Source of the DNA: SIG440 sp045120135
Lineage (GTDB): Bacteria > Bacillota > Clostridia > Monoglobales > Monoglobaceae
Assembly (NCBI GenBank): GCA_045120135.1
Contig: JBGVEN010000009.1
Span: 128,944 to 192,943 of the forward strand
Length of the DNA stretch: 64,000 bases
Direction: 5' to 3'
Part shown: one piece after another, positions 7,801 to 17,540 of the stretch
How the letters are laid out: each line of letters begins with the position of its first letter
How positions within the stretch are numbered: position 1 is the stretch's first letter
The notes under the pieces: model-generated
Databases searched by the model: none
What the model saw: only the letters and a program-made list of their open reading frames with translations
What the model was told of the DNA's origin: nothing
Translations under genes and position numbers: made by a program

Positions 7801-9135
7801 TTATTTTACAAGCTTTCGTATCCACTTTTTACTTTTAAAGCGCCAGATTGAAAGCACAAGCTTTACAACCTCTTCAAGCATCATTATAAGATAGATTTGC
7901 GTTATGGGGAGCTTAAACACAAGCCCCGAAAGACATACAAGCGGAACGCCCACAAGCCAAACCGAGCTTATATCAATAAGTGCCGCCGCTTTCGGGTCGC
8001 CGCCATTACGGAATATTCCCACAATAAAAAGGAATGTCAACGCTTTTACATTCATAAAGCACGCCATAAGGAACAAAACCTTAAGCGCCTCGCTGTGAAC
8101 TTCGGGGGTGATATTGTACGGAATAAGCACAAGCGGTCTTGCCAGAATAAAAAGTGCCGAAACAACAAGAGAAAATGCCGTATTCATAAAGCATAGCCGC
8201 TTTGAAACATCGTACGCTTTATCGTACTCACCGCCGCCAATCATTTTTCCTACCAGAATTCCCGTGGCATTGCCGCCACCATGGAAGAACACCAGAAGAA
8301 GTCTTTCAACATTTTGGACAATCGTTATTATAACAGTTGCTTCTGTGCTTATCTGCGAGTACACCCAGGAATAAACTGTTGTTCCCAGTGCCCACGCACT
8401 CTCGTTAAGAATTATAGGGATTGCAGCCTTAAAGTAGCCGCCTAGCATATCTTTGGGGACAGAAAACAATTCCCTTGGGGTTGCCGCCTGCAAAAGCTTT
8501 TTGCCGTAAACCGCGCCCAGAATGATTGAAAGTTCTATGGCTCTCGCTATAATTGTCGCAATAGCTGCACCCTCAACGCCCATTGCGGGGATAGGACCTG
8601 CACCAAATATGAGCAGCTGATTTACAACAAGATTGACAAAAAGCCCCACCAATCTTGAAATAAACGGAATATTTGCCTTTTCGCTACAACAAAGGCTAAT
8701 ATCAAAAGCCGAGGTCAATCCTGCAAATATGTACGAAAAACAGGCAAGCCTAAGATACTTTGCGCCGTATTCAACAACCGCCGCATCTTTACGGAAAACC
8801 CGTATTATAGACTCCGGCGCAAAAAACGCCAAAACCATAAACAATGCCGCAAACACTGCAACAAGTATTATATTAAGACCTAAAACCTTTCGCATTCTGC
8901 CATAGTTTCTTGCTCCCCAGTACTGAGAGGCAAAAACGCCTGCACCACCACAAACGCCAAACACAACTACGCTAAACAGAAAAAACCACTGGTTTGCAAT
9001 GCCCACGGCAGCAATTACATCACCGCCAAATGAGCCAAGCATCACGCTGTCCAAAAGATTTATAAACGCCGCAATCAGCTCCTTCAGCGCCATAGGCACC
9101 ATAAGCCAAAAGAAGCTTTTATATATGTTCTTCAA
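7801..9135 (-). CDS. MATE-family multidrug/metabolite efflux transporter
   Basis: Integral membrane antiporter predicted to export cationic compounds using Na+ or H+. The 444-residue sequence has about twelve hydrophobic helices in two six-helix halves and MATE features such as the N-terminal PMALKELIAAFINLLDSVMLG, VCGGAGVFASQYWGARN and, in the second half, GTTVYSWVYSQIST. The start is a TTG at 9135, ten bases after AGGAG. It lies 36 bases downstream of tex on the same strand, so the two are likely co-transcribed. The substrate cannot be predicted. Confidence 0.92.
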   Translation of the reverse strand: MKNIYKSFFWLMVPMALKELIAAFINLLDSVMLGSFGGDVIAAVGIANQWFFLFSVVVFGVCGGAGVFASQYWGARNYGRMRKVLGLNIILVAVFAALFMVLAFFAPESIIRVFRKDAAVVEYGAKYLRLACFSYIFAGLTSAFDISLCCSEKANIPFISRLVGLFVNLVVNQLLIFGAGPIPAMGVEGAAIATIIARAIELSIILGAVYGKKLLQAATPRELFSVPKDMLGGYFKAAIPIILNESAWALGTTVYSWVYSQISTEATVIITIVQNVERLLLVFFHGGGNATGILVGKMIGGGEYDKAYDVSKRLCFMNTAFSLVVSALFILARPLVLIPYNITPEVHSEALKVLFLMACFMNVKALTFLFIVGIFRNGGDPKAAALIDISSVWLVGVPLVCLSGLVFKLPITQIYLIMMLEEVVKLVLSIWRFKSKKWIRKLVK

Positions 9136-9171
9136 TTTATAAGCTCTCCTTATTTTCCATTATTTGACATT

Positions 9172-11328
9172 TTATAAGCCTTTCATTGTAAGGGAGATGC
9201 GCTTTTTGTTGACATCTACTTCCAACACCTTAACCTTAACAATGTCGCCAATTGATACCACGTCCATCGGATGCTTTACAAACTTATCGCTAAGCTGTGA
9301 AATGTGAACAAGTCCGTCCTGATGAACGCCGATATCAACAAATGCACCAAAGTCGATTACATTGCGGACTGTTCCGGTGAGAATCATTTCGGGTTTCAAA
9401 TCTTCAAGGGACATTACGTCCTCGCGAAGAAGCGGCTGTTCCACCGAGTCACGGGGGTCTCTGCCGGGTTTAACTATTTCGTCAATAATATCACGGAGTG
9501 TGGGAACACCAACGCCCAAAGCTTCGGCAAGGGCTTCTATCTTCTTTACCTTTACTCTGTCGTGAATGTCCTTGAGGTTGCCCTCCTCCACGTCCTTTAC
9601 GGTGTAGCCAAGGGCTTCAACCAGTTTTTCTGCAGCCTCGTAGGATTCAGGGTGAACGGAAGTATTGTCAAACACATTCTTACCACCCGCAATTCTGAGA
9701 AAGCCTGCACATTGTTCAAACGCCTTAGGTCCTAGCTTTGAGACCTTTTTAAGCTGAGTACGGCTTGTAAATCTTCCCTCTTCCTCGCGGTATTTAACAA
9801 TATTTGCCGCAATTGTCTCGCTAATTCCCGAAATATACTTAAGAAGCGGTGCAGATGCAGTATTAAGGTCAACACCAACGCTGTTTACGCAGTCTTCAAC
9901 AACGCCGCCGAGGACTTCGTCAAGGCGTTTCTGGTTCATATCGTGCTGGTATTGTCCGACACCGATTGCTTTTGGTTCAATCTTAACAAGCTCTGCAAGG
10001 GGGTCCTGCACTCGTCTTGCAATGGAGATTGCGCTACGCTGGGTAACATCAAAGTCGGGGAATTCCTTTGCACCAAGCACTGATGCAGAATACACCGATG
10101 CCCCTGCCTCGTTGGTTATTATATATTTAACCGTTCTATCCTTAATTTCCTTAATAAGATTTGCTGCAAAAATTTCGGTCTCCTTTGATGCTGTTCCGTT
10201 ACCTATGGAAATAAGGGTTACATTGTATTTTTCGATAAGACCTTTAATAAAGGTCTTTGCCTGCTCTCTTTGTGCATCGGAATGGGTGATGTAAATTACG
10301 CCCGTATCCAGAACTCTGCCGGTCTCGTCAACCACGCCCACCTTACAGCCTGTGCGGTAGCCGGGGTCAAGACCTATTACAATCTGACCACGGATTGGAG
10401 CTTGCATAAGCAGATTTTTGAGGTTTTCCCTGAAAATCTGCATTGCCTGCTCGTGTGCAATATCGGTAAGCTCGTTGCGGATTTCTCTCTCGATTGCCGG
10501 CTGAATGAGTCTGGAATATGCGTCAGCAACTGCCGCCTCAACCAATTCTTTACCAACTGCATCATCCTTTGAAAGCTCAGCACGGTTAAGGTAATTCAGA
10601 ATTTTTTCGTCCTCTATCTCGATTTTAACCGACAGAAACTTTTCATTTTCGCCACGATTGATTGCAAGAACTCTGTGGGGAACAGCCTTTGAAACCGGCT
10701 CGGCATACTCGTAGTAATTGCGGTAAACCGAGTCCTCCTCGGGGTTCTGCGCCTTTGAAACAAGAAGTCCGCCCTTTTGGGTCAGTTCCCTTATCTTTTT
10801 ACGATGCTCCGCATTGTCGGAAACGGTTTCCGCAATAATATCCATTGCGCCCTGAAGTGCATCCTCTGCGGTTTCAACTCCCTTTTCGGGGTCAATGAAC
10901 GGCTGTGCCAAATCTTCGGGGGTGCCGTCCTTTGTCATCTGCAGATACAAAAGGTTTGCAAGGGGTTCAAGCCCCTTCTCCTTTGCAACTGTCGCACGGG
11001 TGCGGCGTTTGGGGCGGTAGGGACGGTAAATGTCCTCAAGCTCCGAAAGCTTCTGAGCATTGTCAATCTGCGCCGCAAGTTCTTCTGTCAGCTTGCCCTG
11101 TTCTTCGATAATTCGTTTAATGTCCGCTTTTCGTTCTTCCATATTACGAAGATATGTCAAGCGGTCATTGAAAACACGAAGTACCTCGTCATTAAGCTCG
11201 CCCGTCGCCTCTTTGCGGTAACGGGAAATAAAGGGAATCGTGTTACCCTCGTCGATAAGTGCGATAGTGTTGTCTACCTGCCACTGTTTAAGGTTTAGCT
11301 CCTCTACAAGCTGCTGTGCAATAGTCAT
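9172..11328 (-). CDS. tex: Tex-type transcription accessory / S1 RNA-binding protein
   Basis: Nucleic-acid-binding protein of the Tex/Spt6 family, linked to transcription and RNA metabolism. The product has 718 residues from the ATG at 11328, which lies behind AAAGGAAAAACCAAA. A longer open frame upstream has no such site. It carries the Tex N-domain (TIPFISRYRKEATGELND), a YqgF/RNase-H-like domain (VIGLDPGYRTGCKVGVVD), helix-hairpin-helix repeats (SAPLLKYISGISETIAANIV) and a C-terminal S1 domain (GTVRNVIDFGAFVDIGVHQDG). Length agrees with the family. It is followed by the MATE gene and preceded by a palindromic repeat cluster. Confidence 0.96.
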   Translation of the reverse strand: MTIAQQLVEELNLKQWQVDNTIALIDEGNTIPFISRYRKEATGELNDEVLRVFNDRLTYLRNMEERKADIKRIIEEQGKLTEELAAQIDNAQKLSELEDIYRPYRPKRRTRATVAKEKGLEPLANLLYLQMTKDGTPEDLAQPFIDPEKGVETAEDALQGAMDIIAETVSDNAEHRKKIRELTQKGGLLVSKAQNPEEDSVYRNYYEYAEPVSKAVPHRVLAINRGENEKFLSVKIEIEDEKILNYLNRAELSKDDAVGKELVEAAVADAYSRLIQPAIEREIRNELTDIAHEQAMQIFRENLKNLLMQAPIRGQIVIGLDPGYRTGCKVGVVDETGRVLDTGVIYITHSDAQREQAKTFIKGLIEKYNVTLISIGNGTASKETEIFAANLIKEIKDRTVKYIITNEAGASVYSASVLGAKEFPDFDVTQRSAISIARRVQDPLAELVKIEPKAIGVGQYQHDMNQKRLDEVLGGVVEDCVNSVGVDLNTASAPLLKYISGISETIAANIVKYREEEGRFTSRTQLKKVSKLGPKAFEQCAGFLRIAGGKNVFDNTSVHPESYEAAEKLVEALGYTVKDVEEGNLKDIHDRVKVKKIEALAEALGVGVPTLRDIIDEIVKPGRDPRDSVEQPLLREDVMSLEDLKPEMILTGTVRNVIDFGAFVDIGVHQDGLVHISQLSDKFVKHPMDVVSIGDIVKVKVLEVDVNKKRISLTMKGL

Positions 11329-11375
11329 TTTGGTTTTTCCTTTCTGCATCTGTGGTTTTCTTTGTGAGTATGTAA

Positions 11376-11476
11376 CTCCCTCCACCGCTATTGCGGTCCC
11401 CCTCCCTCAAAGAGGGAGGCTTAATTGGTACAGGCTCCCTCAAAGAGGGAGCTGTCAGCAAAGCTGACTGAGGGAG
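11376..11476. repeat. Palindromic CTCCCTC/GAGGGAG repeat cluster
   Basis: The gap between polC and tex contains a chain of short perfect hairpins: ACCGC/GCGGT, CCTCCCTC/GAGGGAGG, GCTCCCTC/GAGGGAGC and GTCAGC/GCTGAC. All are bounded by outer CTCCCTC and GAGGGAG copies. This looks like two fused copies of a dispersed palindromic element. The element at 25435-25486 has the same plan (GC hairpin, then a GTC...GAC hairpin, then GATGAGG or TGAGGGAG). I recall similar elements being common between genes in gut Clostridia, but could not check this. Confidence 0.7.
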
Positions 11477-11493
11477 TTTCTACACTCCGACCC

Positions 11494-14400
11494 CTAAAAA
11501 TCGAATAAAGATATCTGGCTCGTTTCGGGCAAGCCATTAAGGCAGCCGTTGTCACGAAGTGTTTCAATTACCGTTTTGGTGAGCTTTGCGCGTGTCTTAA
11601 GGTCGTCAATCGACATAAACTCGCCATCCTCGCGGGCATCAGCAATATTCTGCGCCGCCGCATTACCAACACCCTGAAAGGCGTTGATGGGGAGACGGAT
11701 TTTGCCGTCTACCTTCTGGAATTTAAACGCATCGGACTGATAAATGTCCGCCGGCAAAAATTCAATGCCGCGCTGATACATCTCGTGAACAATCTCGCAT
11801 ATTGTGTAAACCGACTTCTCGGTTGCAGACCAGTCGTTTTGGCGTTGTTCGAGGTTTCTCATCTCGTTTAACAGGAACTCGTCGCCCTGCGCCATAATCG
11901 CCGCATCAAATAAGTCGGCACGGACGGTAAAGTACGCAATATAAAAGTCTATGGGATAATGCACCTTAAAATACGCAACACGAAACGCCATCATTACATA
12001 CGCAGCTGCGTGGGCTTTCGGGAACATATACTTAATCTTTTTACAGGAGTCAATGTACCAGTCGGGGACATTATTCTCACGCATAGGAATTTCGTATTCC
12101 TCGGGCATACCCTCTTTTGCCGCTCTGCCCTTACGGACAAACTCCATTATCTTAAACGCAAGACCCGGCTCTACGCCCTTATTCATCAGATAGGTCATAA
12201 TATCGTCACGAACACCGATAACCTCGGAAAGTGTTGCCGTTCCCGCCTTAATAAGCTCCTGAGCGTTGCCCAGCCATACGTCTGTTCCGTGGGAGAGACC
12301 TGCAATCAGAACAAGCTCGTAGAATGTGGTCGGCAATGTGTCGAGCAGCATCTGTCTTGTGAACGAAGTTCCAAACTCGGGGATACCGAATGTTCCCACC
12401 TTGGAACGAATCTGTTCGGGAGTTACCCCGATTGTCTCGGTGCTGGAGAAAATCCGCATTGTGTCGGGGTCATCAAGAGGTATCTTGGTTGCATCAAGAC
12501 CTGTAAGTGTTTCAAGCATACGGATTGTTGACGGGTCATCGTGGCCGAGTATATCAAGCTTCAACAAATTATCGTGGATTGAATGGAAGTCGAAATGAGT
12601 TGTTATAACACCCGATTCCTTTTTCTCTGCCGGATGCTGAACGGGACAGAACTCGTGAATATCCATAGTCTTGGGACATACAATAATTCCACCGGGGTGC
12701 TGACCGGTAGTATTTTTAATGTCAACCAATCCCTTTGAAACACGCTTCAGCTCCGCCTGAGTGGGGACAACGCCTTTCTTTTCATAGTACTTTTTGCCGT
12801 AAAAACCTATTGCTGTCTTGTCGGCAATTGTGCCGATTGTTCCTGCCTTAAACACAAAGGCATCACCAAACAGCTCGCCGACATATTTGTGTGCGGTTGC
12901 CTGATACTCGCCCGAAAAGTTAAGGTCAATATCGGGGACTTTATCACCCTTGAAGCCAAGGAATGTCTCGAACGGAATATTAAAGCCGTCCTTATGCATC
13001 TTTTCACCGCATTTGGGACAGATTTTGTCGGGCATATCTATACCAATGTTGTATTCACCCTTTGTAAAGAACTCCGACTCCTTACAGTTGCGGCAGATAT
13101 AGTGCGGTGCAAGAGCATTAACCTCGGTAATCCCTGCAAGGTACGCCGCAAAGGACGAGCCGACAGAGCCTCGTGAGCCAACGAGGTAGCCCGCCTCGTT
13201 GGATTTTTTAACCAGCTTGTGAGCAATCATATACATAACCGCATAGCCGTATCTCAAAATACAGCCAAGCTCTCTGTCCATACGTTCCTGAACAATTTCG
13301 GGCAGAACCTCGCCGTATTCCCGGTGAGCCTTTGCGTGGCACATATCAAGGAGGTCCTGTTCGCAGTTCTCGATTGACGGGTTGTAAGTGCCGCCCTTTA
13401 GCGGTTCAATATCCTCAATCATATCTGCAATAAGGTTGGTGTTGGTAACAACCACTTCATACGCCTTTTCCTTGCCAAGATAACTGAATTCCTCAAGCAT
13501 CTCGTCGGTTGTTCTGAAGTATAGCGGTGCCTGCATATCCGCATCGCCGTAGCCCTGAGCACCCTGAAGAATTCTGCGGTAAAGCTCGTCCGACGGGTCC
13601 ATAAAATGGACATCACAGGTCGCAACAACGGGTTTCCCTAGCTTCTCTCCCAGCTCGCAGATTTTACGGTTGAAGTCCTTGAGTGTTTCACGGCTCTCAA
13701 CATCGCCGTTTCGGACCATAAACTCATTATTGCCAAGCGGTTGAATTTCAAGATAGTCATAAAACGCCGCAATCTTTTCAATTTCCTCTTGGGGTCTGCC
13801 CTCACGGATTGCGATGTATAGCTCACCCGCCTCGCAGGCACTTCCGATTATAAGACCCTCACGAAGCCGTGCCAGCACACTCTTATACATTCTGGGGCGT
13901 TTGTAGAAGTAGTCAAGATTAGACTTGGAAATGAGCTTATACATATTTTTAAGACCCTGCTCGTTCTTTGCAAGCAGAATAATATGGTTATAGGGACTTT
14001 TAAGGAAGTCCTCGTTTTTGTCGATAGTCCAGCTTTCGTCAAAGGTGGTTTCCTTTTCTTCCTTTAATTTAAGCAGCTTTATAAGTGCCTCGGCGGTTGC
14101 GGTTGCATCGTCTTGGGCACGGTGGTGGTTTTCAAGAGAAACACCCAGTCTCTGGCACATCAGGTCAAGCCTATGCGACTTTTCGTCGGGAAACATCTCC
14201 TTTGAAAGGTCGATTGTATCCATAATCGGAAAATCGTCAAAGCTGAGGGGGGCTTGTCCCTCTTGTAATTTCTCGTTATAGCGTTTTACTTCAGCCTTAA
14301 TAAAGCCCACATCAAACTTTGCGTTGTGTGCTACAATGAAGTTTTTTACGCTGTTGCGTGTTCCGCAAAAGTCAATAAATTCGGGTAAAACCTCATCAAT

Positions 14401-15852
14401 TGTCGGGGCATCCTTTACCATATCGTCGGAAATTCCCGTAAGCTCGGTAATCTGCGGCGGAATGGGTCTTTGTGGGTTTACCAGACGTGAAAATGTGTTT
14501 ACAATCTCGCCGTTCATAATTTTCACGCCGCCAATTTCGGTTATGGTCTCGGTCTCGGGTGAAAGTCCCGTGGTTTCTATATCAAATACTATGTAAATAT
14601 CGTCCTTATAGCTTTTGGGAACGGTATCCACACCTACGGGCAAATCATTTACATAATACCCCTCTGTTCCGTAAAGAATCTTAAAGTCCTGACCGCCCTT
14701 GCGGATTTTTTTGAGTCTTCCAAAGCTTTCGGGGAACGCCTGTGCCACACCATGGTCGGTAATCGCTATCGCCTTGTGTCCCCACTTTGCCGCACGGTTA
14801 ATGAGGTCTGATGCTGAGGTGATTGCATCCTTTGCACTCATTTTGGTGTGAAGATGCAGTTCAACACGCTTTTCCTCCGCCATATCCATACGTATACCCG
14901 GTTTTTCGTGAATTTCCACCGAGTACACCTTCATTTTCTCGCATCTGGCACGCTCTACATAGTCATAATTTCCGCGCACCGAAAGAATGTTCCCTGCCTT
15001 GATTGCCGGAACAACATTGCGCACCTTTTTCGCATCGCCGAATATTTCACAGCTTATCGCCCAGGTATCGTCGCCTATATCAAAATTAACAGCAATATAT
15101 GCAAGCTTGCCGTCCTTGTTGATTTCACGGGTTTCCACATCCAGCACCTCGCCACGGATGGTTGTCATTCCCATTCCTGCACGAAGTTCAATGATTTTTA
15201 TGGGGTCATCATCAATCGGCTTACCGTAAACCGTTCCCGAAGTGGGAATTTCAACAACCTCGCCTGCAACCTCTTCCTTGGGAATTTCCCGTTTGATGGG
15301 GGTCGAAGCCTTTTTCTCGACCTCTTCCTCTATTTCCTTTTTCTCGATTTTGTAGGTCTCAAGGTCAAATTCCTCAACACCAATTTCAACCTTTATCGGT
15401 CTGTCCAACTCAAAGCTGATTATATCCTCAATAGCTTTGGCACAACCATTATTTTTTAGAATCGCCTTACCGCTTTTTACGTTTTGTATTTTAAGGACGT
15501 CCCCATCAAGTTCTGCATAGCTTGCCATAAGAAACGCCTTGCAAATTCCCTTTTGTGTGAAAAGGGTGTAGAGCAGATTTCTGTAGTATTTATCGCTGAA
15601 TTCAAAGTCGGTGTGACCCTCCCACACATACTTTATGCGGATGTCCACCTTTTCAAGGTCATAAATTCTCTTTACATTTTCCGAAAACTCAAAAAGCTCT
15701 GCTGAATCCACCAGAGCCTCTGCCTTTAAATCAACCCGAACAGACTTATTTTTGACATCGACAAAAAAGTCCATAACCTCTGCGGCTTCAAGCTGCCTTG
15801 CAAAGGGGTCAAGAACTGTCACCTTGTCGAAAACATCAAGTATTCCTGCCAA
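11494..15852 (-). CDS. polC: DNA polymerase III alpha subunit, PolC type
   Basis: Main replicative polymerase with built-in proofreading, found in low-GC Gram-positive bacteria. The 1452 residues contain, in order: an N-terminal domain and an OB fold (about 225-315); a PHP domain (ELHLHTKMSAKDAI, AITDHGVAQAFPE) interrupted by a DEDDh exonuclease (VFDIETTGLSPETE to HHRAQDDATATAEAL, about 422-595); a zinc-knuckle-like CRNCKESEFF/CPKCGEK; and the polymerase core with the catalytic PDIDLNFSGEYQ. A C-terminal HhH/OB tail completes it. The start is a TTG at 15852 behind AAAGGATAG. It follows ispG by six bases, so rpiB-ispG-polC form an operon. Confidence 0.98.
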   Translation of the reverse strand: MAGILDVFDKVTVLDPFARQLEAAEVMDFFVDVKNKSVRVDLKAEALVDSAELFEFSENVKRIYDLEKVDIRIKYVWEGHTDFEFSDKYYRNLLYTLFTQKGICKAFLMASYAELDGDVLKIQNVKSGKAILKNNGCAKAIEDIISFELDRPIKVEIGVEEFDLETYKIEKKEIEEEVEKKASTPIKREIPKEEVAGEVVEIPTSGTVYGKPIDDDPIKIIELRAGMGMTTIRGEVLDVETREINKDGKLAYIAVNFDIGDDTWAISCEIFGDAKKVRNVVPAIKAGNILSVRGNYDYVERARCEKMKVYSVEIHEKPGIRMDMAEEKRVELHLHTKMSAKDAITSASDLINRAAKWGHKAIAITDHGVAQAFPESFGRLKKIRKGGQDFKILYGTEGYYVNDLPVGVDTVPKSYKDDIYIVFDIETTGLSPETETITEIGGVKIMNGEIVNTFSRLVNPQRPIPPQITELTGISDDMVKDAPTIDEVLPEFIDFCGTRNSVKNFIVAHNAKFDVGFIKAEVKRYNEKLQEGQAPLSFDDFPIMDTIDLSKEMFPDEKSHRLDLMCQRLGVSLENHHRAQDDATATAEALIKLLKLKEEKETTFDESWTIDKNEDFLKSPYNHIILLAKNEQGLKNMYKLISKSNLDYFYKRPRMYKSVLARLREGLIIGSACEAGELYIAIREGRPQEEIEKIAAFYDYLEIQPLGNNEFMVRNGDVESRETLKDFNRKICELGEKLGKPVVATCDVHFMDPSDELYRRILQGAQGYGDADMQAPLYFRTTDEMLEEFSYLGKEKAYEVVVTNTNLIADMIEDIEPLKGGTYNPSIENCEQDLLDMCHAKAHREYGEVLPEIVQERMDRELGCILRYGYAVMYMIAHKLVKKSNEAGYLVGSRGSVGSSFAAYLAGITEVNALAPHYICRNCKESEFFTKGEYNIGIDMPDKICPKCGEKMHKDGFNIPFETFLGFKGDKVPDIDLNFSGEYQATAHKYVGELFGDAFVFKAGTIGTIADKTAIGFYGKKYYEKKGVVPTQAELKRVSKGLVDIKNTTGQHPGGIIVCPKTMDIHEFCPVQHPAEKKESGVITTHFDFHSIHDNLLKLDILGHDDPSTIRMLETLTGLDATKIPLDDPDTMRIFSSTETIGVTPEQIRSKVGTFGIPEFGTSFTRQMLLDTLPTTFYELVLIAGLSHGTDVWLGNAQELIKAGTATLSEVIGVRDDIMTYLMNKGVEPGLAFKIMEFVRKGRAAKEGMPEEYEIPMRENNVPDWYIDSCKKIKYMFPKAHAAAYVMMAFRVAYFKVHYPIDFYIAYFTVRADLFDAAIMAQGDEFLLNEMRNLEQRQNDWSATEKSVYTICEIVHEMYQRGIEFLPADIYQSDAFKFQKVDGKIRLPINAFQGVGNAAAQNIADAREDGEFMSIDDLKTRAKLTKTVIETLRDNGCLNGLPETSQISLFDF

Positions 15853-15858
15853 AAAAAT

Positions 15859-16908
15859 CTATCCTTTCATTTTTTCTATTTCACTCATCAGGGTTTCAAT
15901 AACCCTGTCTTCGGGGATTTTCCCCACAATTTCGCCCTTTTTGAATAGCAGTGCTTCGCCCACTCCTCCGGCAATTCCTATATCTGCATCACGAGCCTCG
16001 CCAGGTCCATTCACCGCACAGCCCATAACTGCTACCTTCAGCTTGCCGGGAACATTCTCCAGACGCTCAGAAATTTCCTTTGCAATGGGTATAAGATTAA
16101 TTCTGCATCTCGCACAGGTCGGGCACGAAACAACCTCAATCCCCTGCTCCATAAGTCCAAGGGATTTAAGTATAAGTTTTGCGGTATCAACCTCGTGAAC
16201 AGGGTCGTCGGTAAGTGATACACGGATTGTATCCCCTATGCCGTCGGCAAGGAGCGAGCCGATGCCGATTGCAGATTTAATAACGCCGCTTTTATATGTT
16301 CCTGCCTCGGTTACTCCTAGGTGGAGAGGATAACTGAATTTTTCTGATGCAAGGCGGTATGCTTCAATGGTCTTTTTAACATCTGAAGCCTTGATTGAAA
16401 CAACTGTATCATAAAACCCGAATTTTTCAAGAATTTTTATATGCTCCTCGGCACTTTCCACCATTGCCTCGGGTGTTGCAGAGCCATATTTTTCAAGCAG
16501 TTTTTTATCGAGCGAACCGCCGTTTACCCCTATTCTAATGGGAATGTTTCTTCTCTTTGCTTCCTCTGCAACTATGCGTGCCTTTTGCTCGTCACCGATA
16601 TTTCCGGGGTTAATGCGAATTTTATCAACGCCACGCTCCATTGCGGTTATAGCAAGGCGGTAGTCAAAGTGAATATCTGCAACAAGGGGAATATTTATAT
16701 TGTTTTTTATCTCATAAATTGCCTCTGCCGCCGCCATATCGGGAACAGCAACGCGCACAATATCACACCCGTGCGCCTGAAGCTCACGGATTTGTTCGAT
16801 GGTCTTTTTTGCATCAGAGGTCGGCGCGGTTGTCATCGACTGAACGGCAATCCTCTCCCCTCCGCCTATATAAACATTTCCTATTTTAACCCGTCTTGAA
16901 TTGTTCAC
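15859..16908 (-). CDS. ispG: 4-hydroxy-3-methylbut-2-enyl diphosphate synthase (IspG/GcpE)
   Basis: Iron-sulfur enzyme of the MEP isoprenoid pathway, converting MEcPP to HMBPP. The 349-residue product has the TIM-barrel N-domain (IAVQSMTTAPTSD, VPLVADIHFDYRLA-type segment) and the C-terminal 4Fe-4S domain with Cys ligands in CPTCARC and CAVNGPGEA. Length is typical of the flavodoxin- or ferredoxin-dependent bacterial form. The start is GTG at 16908, ten bases after AGGAG. MEP products feed undecaprenyl phosphate, the lipid carrier needed by the exopolysaccharide genes elsewhere in the window. It lies between rpiB and polC on the same strand. Confidence 0.97.
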   Translation of the reverse strand: MNNSRRVKIGNVYIGGGERIAVQSMTTAPTSDAKKTIEQIRELQAHGCDIVRVAVPDMAAAEAIYEIKNNINIPLVADIHFDYRLAITAMERGVDKIRINPGNIGDEQKARIVAEEAKRRNIPIRIGVNGGSLDKKLLEKYGSATPEAMVESAEEHIKILEKFGFYDTVVSIKASDVKKTIEAYRLASEKFSYPLHLGVTEAGTYKSGVIKSAIGIGSLLADGIGDTIRVSLTDDPVHEVDTAKLILKSLGLMEQGIEVVSCPTCARCRINLIPIAKEISERLENVPGKLKVAVMGCAVNGPGEARDADIGIAGGVGEALLFKKGEIVGKIPEDRVIETLMSEIEKMKG

Positions 16909-16943
16909 CTATGTGGTCTCCTTTCACAAGTGAGCCTCTTTTT

Positions 16944-17384
16944 TTACTCCGCTTTTTCAAGTGCCATTATTTTTTCTACTCTGTTCGCATGTCTTCCGCC
17001 AAGATGCTCCGCATCAAGGTAAGACTTTACAATTTCAACCGCCAAATCACAACCTGTAATTCTTTCACCAAGGCAAATAATGTGTGCGTTGTTGTGTTCC
17101 TTTGCCATTCTTGCGCTGTATGTATCTGTAACGTGTGCCGCACGGATGCCGTCTACCTTATTTGCCGCAATGCTCATACCTATTCCTGTTCCGCAAACGA
17201 GAATTCCGTTTTCACATTCTCCTGAGATTATAGAATCTGCAACTTCCTTTGCAATATCGGGGTAATCAACCGATGTAGTACCGAATGTACCGAAGTCCTT
17301 TACCTCTATTCCTCTTTCTGCGAGGTAGTTTTTTATTATTTCCTTAAGTTTTACGCCGCCGTGGTCTGCTCCTATTGCCAACAT
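16944..17384 (-). CDS. rpiB: Ribose 5-phosphate isomerase B
   Basis: Interconverts ribose 5-phosphate and ribulose 5-phosphate in the pentose phosphate pathway. The 146-residue sequence shows the RpiB/LacAB fold, with GADHGGVKLKE at the N-terminus, the catalytic Cys in VCGTGIGMSIAANK and the RAAHVTDTYSARMAKEHNN substrate loop. The ATG start at 17384 follows AAAAAGGAG. It is the first gene of the rpiB-ispG-polC unit, behind a consensus promoter divergent from the phosphoglucomutase gene. An allose-phosphate isomerase activity is possible, as for all RpiB enzymes. Confidence 0.95.
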   Translation of the reverse strand: MLAIGADHGGVKLKEIIKNYLAERGIEVKDFGTFGTTSVDYPDIAKEVADSIISGECENGILVCGTGIGMSIAANKVDGIRAAHVTDTYSARMAKEHNNAHIICLGERITGCDLAVEIVKSYLDAEHLGGRHANRVEKIMALEKAE

Positions 17385-17424
17385 AATATAAAAATCTCCT
17401 TTTTAATATAAATTTCTATTTAAT

Positions 17425-17453
17425 ATATTATCAAATTTCATATAAAATATCAA
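17425..17453 (-). promoter_or_regulatory. Predicted sigma-A promoter of rpiB-ispG-polC
   Basis: Minus-strand TTGATA (17448-17453) and TAATAT (17425-17430) are spaced by 17 bases, about 40 bases before the rpiB start. It is back-to-back with the promoter for the phosphoglucomutase gene. Confidence 0.6.
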
Positions 17454-17471
17454 TCACTTTACATAAAAATA

Positions 17472-17500
17472 TTGAAATAAAATTAATTTAGTTGTATAAT
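17472..17500 (+). promoter_or_regulatory. Predicted sigma-A promoter of pgcA
   Basis: TTGAAA (17472-17477), 17 bases, TATAAT (17495-17500). The -10 element is about 40 bases before the ATG. Confidence 0.7.
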
Positions 17501-17540
17501 AATGTTAATAATAAATCCTTTTGGGAAGGACAGTGATTTT

